This document shows, piece after piece, positions 33,327-40,759 of a stretch of 64,000 nt of DNA. The notes below the pieces were generated by a model. The model saw only the letters and a program-made list of their open reading frames with translations, had not been told where the DNA came from and did no database searches. The stretch is from Geodermatophilus sabuli (GTDB lineage: Bacteria; Actinomycetota; Actinomycetes; Mycobacteriales; Geodermatophilaceae): contig NZ_OBDO01000012.1 of assembly GCF_900215145.1 (NCBI RefSeq), positions 124,001 to 188,000 on the forward strand, in the 5' to 3' direction. Every line of letters starts with the position of its first letter. The stretch's first letter is position 1. The translations under genes were made by a program, and so were the position numbers.

Positions 33327-34787
33327 GTGACCGAGCCGGCAGGTGGGCGTGCCGCGGAGCGCGCCGCGCTGTTGCGCGAGCTGGAGGTCCTCGACGTCCG
33401 CTGCGACCCCGAGGTGGACGGCGTCGTCCGCGTGGCCGCCGCCCTGACCGGGATGCCGTACGCGACGGTGCACCTGCTCGACGGCGAGGACCAGCGCCAG
33501 CTGTCCCCGCACGGCTTCCCCGGTGGGTCAGCGCCGGGGAACTCCTCGGTCGGCGCCGTGCTGGCCGGGTGGGAACCGGGCGTGTACGCCTTCGACGACC
33601 TCGCCGCCCACCCGCGCTTCGCGACCAACCCGTGGGTGGACGGTCGCCGCAGCCGGCTCCGCGGCTACGCCAGCGCCCACCTCGTCATCGACGGCGTCAC
33701 CGTCGGGACGCTGGCCGTGATGGACGACCGCCCGCACGCCCTCACCGACGACGACCGCGACCGCCTCGGCGACCTCGCCGCCGTGATCGTCGGGGTCTTC
33801 GTACGGCGCCGCGCCCTCCGCCAGCTGGCCGACGTCGCCGCCGCCACCACCATCGCCCGCCGCGAGGCCGAGCAGGCGCACGCCGAGCTGACCCGGTCCG
33901 AGGCGTTCGTCCGGGCACTGCTGGACGCGCTGCCCGTCGGGGTCGTGGCCGCCGACGCCGAGGGTCGCCTGAGCCTGTTCAACGAGGTCAGCCGCCGGTG
34001 GCACGGCCTGGACGCCCAGCCCGACATCGCGCCCGGGGACCTCGCGTCCGTCTTCTCCCTCACCGACCCGGCCGGCCGACTCCTCGAGCCGCACGAGGTG
34101 CCGCTCGCCCGCGCCTTCGCCGAGCGCCGCATCAGCGACGTCGAGATCCGCATCGCCCCCGTCGGGCGGGCCGGCCGGCTGCTCTCCACCTCCGGCTGCG
34201 AGGTCCGCGGGGAGGACGGCGAGCTGCTCGGCGCGGTCATCGCCATGGCCGACGTCACCGCCCAGCGGGAGCTGGAGCAGGCGCTGCGCCGGGCGGCCCT
34301 GCACGACCCGCTCACCGGCCTGCCCAACCGCAGCCTGCTGCTCGACCGGCTGGAGCAGCTGCTGCCGCCCGGCCGGCGGTCCCCGGTCTCCCTCGCCGTC
34401 CTCTTCTGCGACCTCGACGGCTTCAAACCGGTCAACGACGCGGCCGGGCACGCCGTCGGCGACGAGGTCCTGGTGCGGGCGGTCGAGCGGCTCACCGGCG
34501 CGGTCCGTCCCGGCGACACGGTGGCCCGGGTGGGTGGCGACGAGTTCGTCGTCCTGTGCCCGGGCGTGCCCTCGGAGGAGGCCGCGCAGGAGGTCGCCGA
34601 TCGGATGGATGCCGCCTTCGACATCCCCCTGCGCAGCAGCCGGGGTACCGAGCACCGGGTGGGCGTGAGCGTCGGCGTCGCGCTGTGCACCCCCGACGAC
34701 ACCCCCGACACCGCGCTGGCCGCCGCCGATGCGGCGATGTACCGCATCAAGAGCCGGCGGCGCTCAGCCCGCGCCGTCCCCGCCTGA
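33327..34787 (+). CDS. GAF-PAS diguanylate cyclase
   Basis: The 486-residue soluble protein has a GAF domain (residues about 20-165), a short helix, a PAS domain (about 195-310, SEAFVRALLDALPVGVVAAD to VIAMADVTAQREL) and a GGDEF domain (about 318-480). The active signature is the canonical RVGGDEF with the I-site RPGD five residues before it. HDPLTGLPNRSLL and FCDLDGFKPVND supply the metal and base contacts. It should make c-di-GMP in response to small ligands or redox. GTG 33327 follows GAGGAG. Its last 24 nt overlap the convergent TetR gene. Confidence 0.88.
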   Translation: MTEPAGGRAAERAALLRELEVLDVRCDPEVDGVVRVAAALTGMPYATVHLLDGEDQRQLSPHGFPGGSAPGNSSVGAVLAGWEPGVYAFDDLAAHPRFATNPWVDGRRSRLRGYASAHLVIDGVTVGTLAVMDDRPHALTDDDRDRLGDLAAVIVGVFVRRRALRQLADVAAATTIARREAEQAHAELTRSEAFVRALLDALPVGVVAADAEGRLSLFNEVSRRWHGLDAQPDIAPGDLASVFSLTDPAGRLLEPHEVPLARAFAERRISDVEIRIAPVGRAGRLLSTSGCEVRGEDGELLGAVIAMADVTAQRELEQALRRAALHDPLTGLPNRSLLLDRLEQLLPPGRRSPVSLAVLFCDLDGFKPVNDAAGHAVGDEVLVRAVERLTGAVRPGDTVARVGGDEFVVLCPGVPSEEAAQEVADRMDAAFDIPLRSSRGTEHRVGVSVGVALCTPDDTPDTALAAADAAMYRIKSRRRSARAVPA

Positions 34788-35345
34788 CACCTCGGTCCGC
34801 ACCAGCGCCAGCCGGCCGACCAGTGCGCGCAGCCGGCCGTCGAGGTCGACGGCCGCCACCCCCGCGGCCCGCAGCGTCACCACCCCGTGCAGCGCCGTCC
34901 AGACGAGGACGGCGTCCCCGCGGGCGTCCCGGCTCGCCGAGCGCCCGGCCTCCTGGCAGGCGGCGACGGCGTCGGTGAGCACGTCGAAGGCGACCCGACC
35001 GCCGGGGACCTCTCCCTGCCGGAACATCGCCCGGTAGCGGGCCGGCGCCGCGAGGCCGGCCGTGACGTAGGCCCGGCAGCCGGCCACGAGCCGCTCCACC
35101 GGGTCGTCGATCCCGGCGACCGCCGCGTCGATCGACGCCCGCAGGGCCAGGAAGCCCTCCTCCAGGACGGCCTCGACGAGGGCGCCGAGGTCGGTGAAGT
35201 GCCCGTACACCGCAGGCGCGGTGACCCCGGCCTCGCGGGCGACCGCGCGCAGCGTCACGGCCTCGACCGAGCCGGTGCGCTCGATCAGCTCGGCGGCGGC
35301 GGCGACGAGATCGGCGCGCAGCCGACCGGGGTTCCGTGGGGGCAC
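34764..35345 (-). CDS. TetR-family regulator
   Basis: The 193-residue protein has an N-terminal TetR helix-turn-helix (RADLVAAAAELIERTGSVEA, with VAREAGVTAPAVYGHFTDLG) and a C-terminal all-helical ligand domain of the WHG kind. It diverges from the 126-residue protein at 35412, and two inverted repeats built on CTTTAC lie between the starts. It likely represses that gene and itself. The start is a GTG at 35345, without a clear ribosome site. Confidence 0.88.
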   Translation of the reverse strand: MPPRNPGRLRADLVAAAAELIERTGSVEAVTLRAVAREAGVTAPAVYGHFTDLGALVEAVLEEGFLALRASIDAAVAGIDDPVERLVAGCRAYVTAGLAAPARYRAMFRQGEVPGGRVAFDVLTDAVAACQEAGRSASRDARGDAVLVWTALHGVVTLRAAGVAAVDLDGRLRALVGRLALVRTEVSGGDGAG

Positions 35346-35352
35346 AAAGTCA

Positions 35353-35402
35353 CTTTACATACGTTTAGCCCCGGCCTAGCCTCACACTTTACAACCGTAA
35401 AG
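35353..35402. promoter_or_regulatory. Two candidate TetR operators
   Basis: O2 at 35387-35402 reads CTTTACAACCGTAAAG, a 6-bp-arm dyad that covers the ribosome site of the gene at 35412. O1 at 35353-35368, CTTTACATACGTTTAG, is a weaker copy next to the TetR start. Their starts are 34 bp apart, about three helical turns. Confidence 0.6.
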
Positions 35403-35411
35403 GAGGCCGCC

Positions 35412-35792
35412 GTGCCACTCATCCCCGATCTGCCGTGGCAGGCCGATGCCGTCGGTGGCAGCCCGGGCGTCGTCGTGCTCACCCAACTGCACCTGCGCCG
35501 CTTCCGCGACGTCCCGGCCTTCCTGCGCGACTCACTCGCCATCCGGAAGCAGGCCATGCGGTCGCCGGGGGCGCGCTCGCTGTTCCTCCGGGCGCGACCC
35601 CTGGCTCGCCACTTCACCACCGTGTCGTGGTGGGACGACCCGGCCGCGATGGCCGCCTTCGTCCGGACCGACCCGCACCGCTCGGCGATGCGGCGCTGGG
35701 GTCCGGAGATGCGGGCGTTCAGCAACCGGTCGTTCCCGGGCACCGCCGGCGTCGTCCCCACCGTCGCGGAGGCGGAGGCCCAGCCGGCGTGA
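35412..35792 (+). CDS. Uncharacterised protein, monooxygenase-like dimeric barrel
   Basis: The 126-residue protein has the alternation expected of a ferredoxin-like dimeric alpha/beta barrel (VVVLTQLHLRRFRDVPAFL, then FTTVSWWDDPAAMAAFVRTD and HRSAMRRWGPEM). This is seen in small antibiotic-biosynthesis-monooxygenase-like and spheroidene-monooxygenase-like proteins. No catalytic residues can be assigned. GTG 35412 follows AAAGGAGG, which overlaps the TetR operator, so expression is likely induced when the TetR protein binds its ligand. Confidence 0.65.
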   Translation: MPLIPDLPWQADAVGGSPGVVVLTQLHLRRFRDVPAFLRDSLAIRKQAMRSPGARSLFLRARPLARHFTTVSWWDDPAAMAAFVRTDPHRSAMRRWGPEMRAFSNRSFPGTAGVVPTVAEAEAQPA

Positions 35793-35799
35793 ACCGGCG

Positions 35800-36705
35800 T
35801 CAGCGCAGCGTGGGGATCCAGTCGGCGAGCGCCCGGCCGATCTCGTGCGGGGAGTCCTCGGGCACGAAGTGTGCCCCGGGCACGGTCACCTCGGTCAGCG
35901 CCGCCCACTTGCGCACGAAGGCACGCGGCCGGCCGACCAGCAGGAACCCCGGGTCGGCGTTGAGGAACAGCTTCGGCACGTCGCTGGTGCGCAGCCACTG
36001 CCCGTACCGGGCGACGACGTCCCGGACCTTCGGGGGCACGTTCTCGATCGGGATCTGGCGGGGCCACTCCAGCGTCGGCCAGCGGTCCCCGGGGGCCCCG
36101 AACGGCTGCCGGTACCGCTCGTGGGCCTCGGGGCTCAGCCCGCGGGCGACCGAGGCGGGCAGCAACCGCTCGACGAAGACGTTCTTCCCCAGCACCGCCG
36201 CCGGTCCGTCCGCCCCGCGCATGGTGCGGAAGATGTTCCTCGACTGCGCCGGCCAGTCCGCCCAGGTCAGCGGGGTGACGATCGCCTCGGTGAAGGCCAG
36301 GCCGCGGACCGCGCCGGGGTGCCGGTGCGCCCAGTCGAAGCCGAGCGCGGAGCCCCAGTCGTGCGCCACGACGGTGACCCGCTCGGTGGCACCCACCTGG
36401 TCGAGGAAGCGCTCCAGGAACCCCGCGTGGGTGGCGAAGGAGTAGGTGCCCGGCCCGGGGTCGGGCAGCTTGTCCGACTCCCCCATGCCCATGAGGTCCG
36501 GAGCCAGGCAGCGGCCCAGGTGCTGCACGTGCGGGATCACGTTGCGCCACAGGTAGGACGACGTCGGGTTGCCGTGCAGGAACAGGATCGGGTCCCCCTG
36601 GCCCACCTCGACGTAGGCCATCTCGAGGGTGCCGTCGGCCCGCCGGTCCACCCGGACACGCTTGCGGGGGAAGGGGTCCTCGGGCGAGACGTCGTCGGCG
36701 GCCAT
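35800..36705 (-). CDS. Alpha/beta hydrolase, haloalkane dehalogenase type
   Basis: The 301-residue protein follows the haloalkane dehalogenase pattern (DhaA/LinB-like). The halide-binding Asn is in LHGNPTSSYLWRN (about residue 45), the nucleophile Asp and second halide-binding Trp in VVAHDWGSALGFDWA (about 113-118), and the catalytic His in PGAHFVPEDSPHE near the end. LAPDLMGMGESDKL and FTEAIVTP are also typical. It should hydrolyse carbon-halogen bonds, though relatives include plain esterases. The Asp nucleophile argues for dehalogenase. ATG 36705 is preferred. It converges with the gene ending at 35792. Confidence 0.8.
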   Translation of the reverse strand: MAADDVSPEDPFPRKRVRVDRRADGTLEMAYVEVGQGDPILFLHGNPTSSYLWRNVIPHVQHLGRCLAPDLMGMGESDKLPDPGPGTYSFATHAGFLERFLDQVGATERVTVVAHDWGSALGFDWAHRHPGAVRGLAFTEAIVTPLTWADWPAQSRNIFRTMRGADGPAAVLGKNVFVERLLPASVARGLSPEAHERYRQPFGAPGDRWPTLEWPRQIPIENVPPKVRDVVARYGQWLRTSDVPKLFLNADPGFLLVGRPRAFVRKWAALTEVTVPGAHFVPEDSPHEIGRALADWIPTLR

Positions 36706-36782
36706 GCCCGCGATCCTCACCCATCCCCCGGGGGGCCACCCGTCGGGCCCGGTGCGGCGCCTCCTCTGCGGCCGGCCGCGCG

Positions 36783-37370
36783 TCAGACCTGCCGGCCCGC
36801 CGCCTCCCGCGCGGCCGCCTCGATGCGGTCGCGGAAGGCCGCCCACTCCGCGTCGCCGCGCTCGGGCAGATTGGGATTGGCCGCGCTCATGCCCACCGCG
36901 CCGTCGATGAGCTCCCGGACGACGTCGGCGTGCCCGGCGTGCCGGGAGATCTCGACGCACACGTGCACCAGGAGGGTGTGCAGTGTCGGGTGCCGCCGTT
37001 CCTCCGCCCACCACGGCACCTCACCGACGGCGTCCAGCGGCAGGGCCGCGATGGTGGCGTCGGCGTGCGCGGCGGAGAACCGGTACAGCGCCACGACGTC
37101 CGCGCGGGTCTCCCCCGCGGTCGCCCACATGTCGGCGTCGTCCTCGGCGCCCTCCCTCTCCCAGGGGTCGGGAACGCCGCTCGGCCGGCCGAGCACCTCC
37201 CCGAAGTAACCGAGCTGCACGTACGCGACGTGCTTGACCAGGCCGAGCAGGTTGGTGCCGGTGCGGGTCATCGGCCGCCGGACGGAGTACTCGTCGAGGC
37301 CGTCGAGCTTGCTCAGCAGGTCGGCGCGGCGGATCCGCAGATAGGAGTGCAGGGTCGCCTTCTCGTCCAT
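36783..37370 (-). CDS. DinB/DUF664 four-helix-bundle protein
   Basis: The 195-residue protein has the DinB-like metal-binding layout of the DUF664 group: LLGLVKHVAYVQLGYFGEVL with the first His, then the helix LHTLLVHVCVEISRHAGHAD with two further His residues. Some relatives act as mycothiol- or bacillithiol-dependent transferases, but nothing here fixes a reaction. It diverges from a TipA-like MerR gene (92 nt between starts). Confidence 0.8.
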   Translation of the reverse strand: MDEKATLHSYLRIRRADLLSKLDGLDEYSVRRPMTRTGTNLLGLVKHVAYVQLGYFGEVLGRPSGVPDPWEREGAEDDADMWATAGETRADVVALYRFSAAHADATIAALPLDAVGEVPWWAEERRHPTLHTLLVHVCVEISRHAGHADVVRELIDGAVGMSAANPNLPERGDAEWAAFRDRIEAAAREAAGRQV

Positions 37371-37406
37371 GGCCGGGCACCCTGCCGCATCCTGCCGACA
37401 TCGTGC

Positions 37407-37437
37407 TTGACCCTGACGCGACGTCAGGCTGTGCACT
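37407..37437 (+). promoter_or_regulatory. MerR-type promoter with 19-bp spacer and dyad
   Basis: A -35 TTGACC (37407-37412) and a -10 TGCACT (37432-37437) are separated by 19 bp, the overlong spacing that MerR proteins correct. The spacer holds CTGACG, 3 nt, CGTCAG, a matching dyad. Confidence 0.65.
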
Positions 37438-37462
37438 CGTCCCCGTCAGAGAGGAGGACGCC

Positions 37463-38218
37463 GTGAACGTGGGAGAGGTGGCCGCCCTGGCCGGGGTCAC
37501 GGTGCGCACGCTGCACCACTACGACCGCATCGGGCTGCTGTCGCCGTCCGGCCGCACGTCGACCGGCTACCGGCAGTACTCGCCGGCCGACCTGGACCGG
37601 CTGCACCAGGTGCTGCTCTACCGCGACCTCGGCTTCCCCCTCGAGGAGGTCGCGACGCTCGTCGACGACCCGTCGGCCGACCCCGCCGAGCACCTGCGCC
37701 GCCAGCACCGGCTGCTGCAGGACCGGCTGGAGCGGACCCGGGCGATGGTCGCGGCCGTGGAGAAGGAGATGGAGGCGAGAGCCATGGGGATCGACCTGAC
37801 CCCGCAGGAGAAGTTCGAGCTGTTCGGCGACTGGCTGCCCGAGGAGTACGAGGCCGAGGCCGAACAGAGGTGGGGCGACACCGAGGCGTGGGCCCAGTCG
37901 CAGCGGCGGACCCGCGCGTACACCAAGGACGACTGGGTCCGGGTCAAGGGCGAGGGGGAGGACGTCGAGACGCGGTTCGCCGCGGCGCTGCGCGCGGGCG
38001 TCCCCGCCGACTCCGAGCCGGCGATGGACCTCGCCGAGGAGCACCGGCAGCAGATCAGCCGGAACTTCTACGACTGCACGCTGGAGATCCACGCCGGTCT
38101 CGGACGCATGTACGTCGAGGACGAGCGGTTCACCGCGCACTACGAGCGGATCGCGCCGGGACTGGCGCAGTACGTCAGCGACGCGATCCGGGCCAACGCC
38201 GCCCGCCGGGAGCGCTGA
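37463..38218 (+). CDS. MerR-family regulator with TipAS domain
   Basis: The 251-residue protein has the MerR winged helix (VGEVAALAGVTVRTLHHYDR, then STGYRQYSPADLDRLHQVLL), a dimerisation coiled coil (about 75-110) and a C-terminal TipAS ligand domain (about 130-245: KFELFGDWLPEEYEAEAEQR, EIHAGLGRMYVEDERFTAHY). In Streptomyces TipAL this domain binds thiopeptide antibiotics. Related proteins such as Mta and SkgA control efflux. The GTG at 37463 follows GAGGAGG, and its own promoter has the 19-bp spacer, so it is probably autoactivated. A second ATG in the middle (MGIDLTPQEK) could yield the stand-alone TipAS form. Confidence 0.88.
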   Translation: MNVGEVAALAGVTVRTLHHYDRIGLLSPSGRTSTGYRQYSPADLDRLHQVLLYRDLGFPLEEVATLVDDPSADPAEHLRRQHRLLQDRLERTRAMVAAVEKEMEARAMGIDLTPQEKFELFGDWLPEEYEAEAEQRWGDTEAWAQSQRRTRAYTKDDWVRVKGEGEDVETRFAAALRAGVPADSEPAMDLAEEHRQQISRNFYDCTLEIHAGLGRMYVEDERFTAHYERIAPGLAQYVSDAIRANAARRER

Positions 38219-38223
38219 CCCCT

Positions 38224-38284
38224 CCCCGTCGAGGTCGTGCGATCTCGCACCGGCCGTGCGGGATCGCGCGACCTCGACCGGGGG
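38224..38284. terminator. Long hairpin between convergent genes
   Basis: Arms 38224-38250 and 38256-38284 pair over about 27 bp with two G-T style mismatches and one bulge, around a 5-nt loop. It lies between the MerR stop and the methyltransferase stop. Confidence 0.8.
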
Positions 38285-38291
38285 TGGCGAC

Positions 38292-39113
38292 TCAGACGCG
38301 GATGAGCAGCTCGCCGTGCATCATGCCGAGCCAGCCGTCGTCCGCGGCTGCCCAGCGCAGCCACGCCGCGGCGACCTCCTCGAGCTCGACCGGCGTGGCC
38401 AGGCCGTAGGCCACCGCCTGCTCGGCGAAGGACGACGCCGTCGCGCGCCCCGCCCAGGAGTTCCCCCACCACTCGCGCTCGTCCGGGGAGGCGTAGCACC
38501 AGGACGACGTCGTCGCCGTGACGTCCCGCAGCCCCGCGGCGTGCGCCCAGGCCAACAACCGGCGACCGGCGTCGGGTTCGGCGGCGTTGCGCCGCGCGAC
38601 GCCGTAGTAGACCTCCAGCCACCGGTCCAGGCCCGCGTCGGCAGGGAACCAGGTGAACGTCGCGTAGTCCACGTCCCGGACGGCGACCAGCCCGCCCGGC
38701 CGGCAGACCCGCGCCATCTCGCGCAGCGCGGCGACCGGGTCGGTGAGGTGCTGGAGCACCTGGTGGGCGTGCACGACGTCGAAGGCGTCGTCCGGCGCGT
38801 CGAGGGCGTAGACGTCGCCCACGGTGAAGGTCGCGGCGGCACCGGTCCGGGCGGCGAGCTCGCGCGCCTCCGCGAGCGGCGCCGGGGACAGGTCCAGGCC
38901 GACCACCCGGCCCGGCGCCACGTGGGTGGCGAGGTCGACGGTGATGGTGCCGGGGCCGCAGCCGACGTCGAGCAGGTCCAGCCCGGGGCGCAGGTGCGGG
39001 AGGAGGTGGGGCGCCGAGTTCTCCGCCGTCCGCCAGCGGTGGGACTGCAGGACCGGTTCGGCGTGCCCGTGCGTGTAGGTGTCCACGACGTCAGCCTGCA
39101 CCGTAGAGTCCAT
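38292..39113 (-). CDS. SAM-dependent class I methyltransferase
   Basis: The 273-residue protein has the class I methyltransferase core: motif I LLDVGCGPGTITVDLA (about residues 43-58), VVGLDLSPAPLAEARELA, post-I FTVGDVYALDAPDDAFDVVH and CRPGGLVAVRDVDYATF. It resembles the UbiE/MenG-like (methyltransf_11) group that methylates small molecules. The substrate is unknown and no biosynthetic neighbours help. ATG 39113 follows GAGAGAGCAG; ATG 39134 is a possible upstream alternative. Confidence 0.8.
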   Translation of the reverse strand: MDSTVQADVVDTYTHGHAEPVLQSHRWRTAENSAPHLLPHLRPGLDLLDVGCGPGTITVDLATHVAPGRVVGLDLSPAPLAEARELAARTGAAATFTVGDVYALDAPDDAFDVVHAHQVLQHLTDPVAALREMARVCRPGGLVAVRDVDYATFTWFPADAGLDRWLEVYYGVARRNAAEPDAGRRLLAWAHAAGLRDVTATTSSWCYASPDEREWWGNSWAGRATASSFAEQAVAYGLATPVELEEVAAAWLRWAAADDGWLGMMHGELLIRV

Positions 39114-39183
39114 ACAGTGGAACTGCTCTCTCATTCTATGGGACGGCGGGTTGCTGGCCGGGCCCAGGGGCGTGGGTGGGCCC

Positions 39184-39520
39184 GTGGACACCGTGTGGGC
39201 ACAGCTGCGCCGTCCGTGCGCCGGGCGGAGGCCGCCGCGCGGGTCCGCGACGAGTCCCGGGCCCTGGACCGGATGGCGGTCCGGCTCGACGACGTGACCG
39301 CCGTGGTGGCGGAGTACCCGCCGCACCGCGGCGTCGACCGGCCGGACCCCGGTACCGCGAACCGGCTCGCCGCGGCGCTCGCCGGGCTGGTCGACCGGCT
39401 GCGGTCCACGACCCTCGACGAGGACCCCGACTCCCTCGCCCTGGCGGCCGTGGCCGTCGGCATCCAGCGCTCGCTGCTGGCCCTCGACGCGGTGGAGACC
39501 CCGGTCACCCGACCGCCCGG
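39184..39520 (+). pseudogene. FUSC-exporter relic with internal deletion
   Basis: The first codons (GTG 39184, VDTVWAQLRRP) match the start of the intact gene downstream (VDTLWALLRRP). After a frame change the rest (VRRAEAAARVRDESRALDRM to AAVAVGIQRSLLALDA) matches its C-terminal cytosolic domain. The membrane region between, about 600 nt, is missing. So this is a tandem duplicate that lost its middle out of frame. An open frame of the C-terminal part remains, but without membrane helices it cannot be an exporter. Confidence 0.7.
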
Positions 39521-39600
39521 CCGTGACCCTGCCCACGCCCCCGGCGAGGCGGCGCTCCGGTCCCGGCGGGAGCGGCCGCCGTCGGTCACCCTGGGTGCCC

Positions 39601-40692
39601 GTGGACACCCTGTGGGCGCTGCTGCGCCGTCCGGCCCTGCAGCGGGGAGTGCGGGCGGCAGTCGCGGCGGGGCTGGCCTGGCAGGTCGCCGTCCTGCTGC
39701 CGCCGCTGCTGTCGGACTACGCCTACTACGCCCCGCTCGGCGCGGTCATCGCCGTGCACCCGACGATCGCCGACTCCGCCAGCGCCGCCTGGCGCAGCGT
39801 GCTGGCGATCCTCACCGGCTTCCTGCTGGCCGTCGCCGTCTACGAGCTCACCCGCGCGGTGCCCAACGCGCTGACCATCGCGCTCATCGTGGGCCTGGCG
39901 ATCGCCGTCGAGCAGTGGGGGCTCTGGCGCGAGCAGGCCAGCTGGGTCAGCTTCGCCGCCGTCCTCATGCTCACCGTGGGCCTCGACGACCCCGACACCT
40001 ACGTGCTGCGCTACGCCGGGCTCACGCTGCTGGGCGCGGCGATCGGCGTGCTGGTCACCACCGTGCTCTTCCCGCCCCTGCAGCTCACCCGCGCCGTGGA
40101 GCAGATCGGCCGCACGCGCGCCCTGCTCGGCGAGCACCTCCACGCCATCGCGGGGACCCTGCGGGACGGCCGGGTGCCCGACGCCGCCGAGTGGGCGGGC
40201 CGGGCCGGGCGGCTGGACCGCGCGCTGGACCGCATGCGCGCGGCCGAGGCGCAGGTCGAGCGGTCCCGCCGGGCCAACCCGCGCGCCCGCCGGTGGCAGG
40301 GCCGCGCCACCAGCATCCGCGAGGAGTCCCGCGCGGTCGACCGCGTCGCCGTCCTCGTCGACGACCTCACCTCGCTGGTCGTGGAGTTCGAGCCGCACCG
40401 CCGCGGGATCGACCTGGTGGACGCCGGCACCGGCTGGGTGCTCGCCGACGCGCTCGACGGCCTGGCCGACGTCGTGCGCACGCCGTACCACAGCACCGAC
40501 GGGACGACGCCGGACGAGCGCGACGCCGTCATCGCCGCCGCCACCGGCGCGCTGGACCGGCTGGTCGGGTTGCTGCGCACCGCGACCGTCTCCGACGACG
40601 AGGGCTTCTTCGCCCTGGGCGCGGTGGCGGTCGGTGTCCGCCGCGGCCTGCTGGCCCTCGACGCCCACCTGCGGCACCAGCAGGTGGCCTGA
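39601..40692 (+). CDS. FUSC/aromatic-acid-exporter family membrane protein
   Basis: The 363-residue protein has an N-terminal membrane block of about five or six helices (residues 12-160: VRAAVAAGLAWQVAVLLPPL, YYAPLGAVIAVHPTIADSAS, SVLAILTGFLLAVAVYELTR, LTLLGAAIGVLVTTVLFPPL) and a long helical cytosolic domain. This fits the half-size FUSC / ArAE_2 group of putative aromatic-acid exporters. GTG 39601 is supported by the same start in the upstream relic. It is followed by a hairpin. The substrate is inferred only from the family. Confidence 0.78.
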   Translation: MDTLWALLRRPALQRGVRAAVAAGLAWQVAVLLPPLLSDYAYYAPLGAVIAVHPTIADSASAAWRSVLAILTGFLLAVAVYELTRAVPNALTIALIVGLAIAVEQWGLWREQASWVSFAAVLMLTVGLDDPDTYVLRYAGLTLLGAAIGVLVTTVLFPPLQLTRAVEQIGRTRALLGEHLHAIAGTLRDGRVPDAAEWAGRAGRLDRALDRMRAAEAQVERSRRANPRARRWQGRATSIREESRAVDRVAVLVDDLTSLVVEFEPHRRGIDLVDAGTGWVLADALDGLADVVRTPYHSTDGTTPDERDAVIAAATGALDRLVGLLRTATVSDDEGFFALGAVAVGVRRGLLALDAHLRHQQVA

Positions 40693-40693
40693 C

Positions 40694-40758
40694 CCGCCGA
40701 CACCGGCGATCTCGGCGGCATCGGCGGCTGATGGTGCCGAGACCGCCGATCTCGGCGG
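40694..40758. terminator. Hairpin between FUSC and glpD
   Basis: Arms 40694-40716 and 40736-40758 pair with three mismatches. It fills the 67-nt gap between the two convergent stops. Confidence 0.65.
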
Positions 40759-40759
40759 C

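Noticed and set aside
39124..39600. A 957-codon plus-strand frame starting near 38256 as a real gene
   Set aside because: It only strings together the antisense of the methyltransferase, the FUSC relic and an out-of-frame reading of the FUSC gene.
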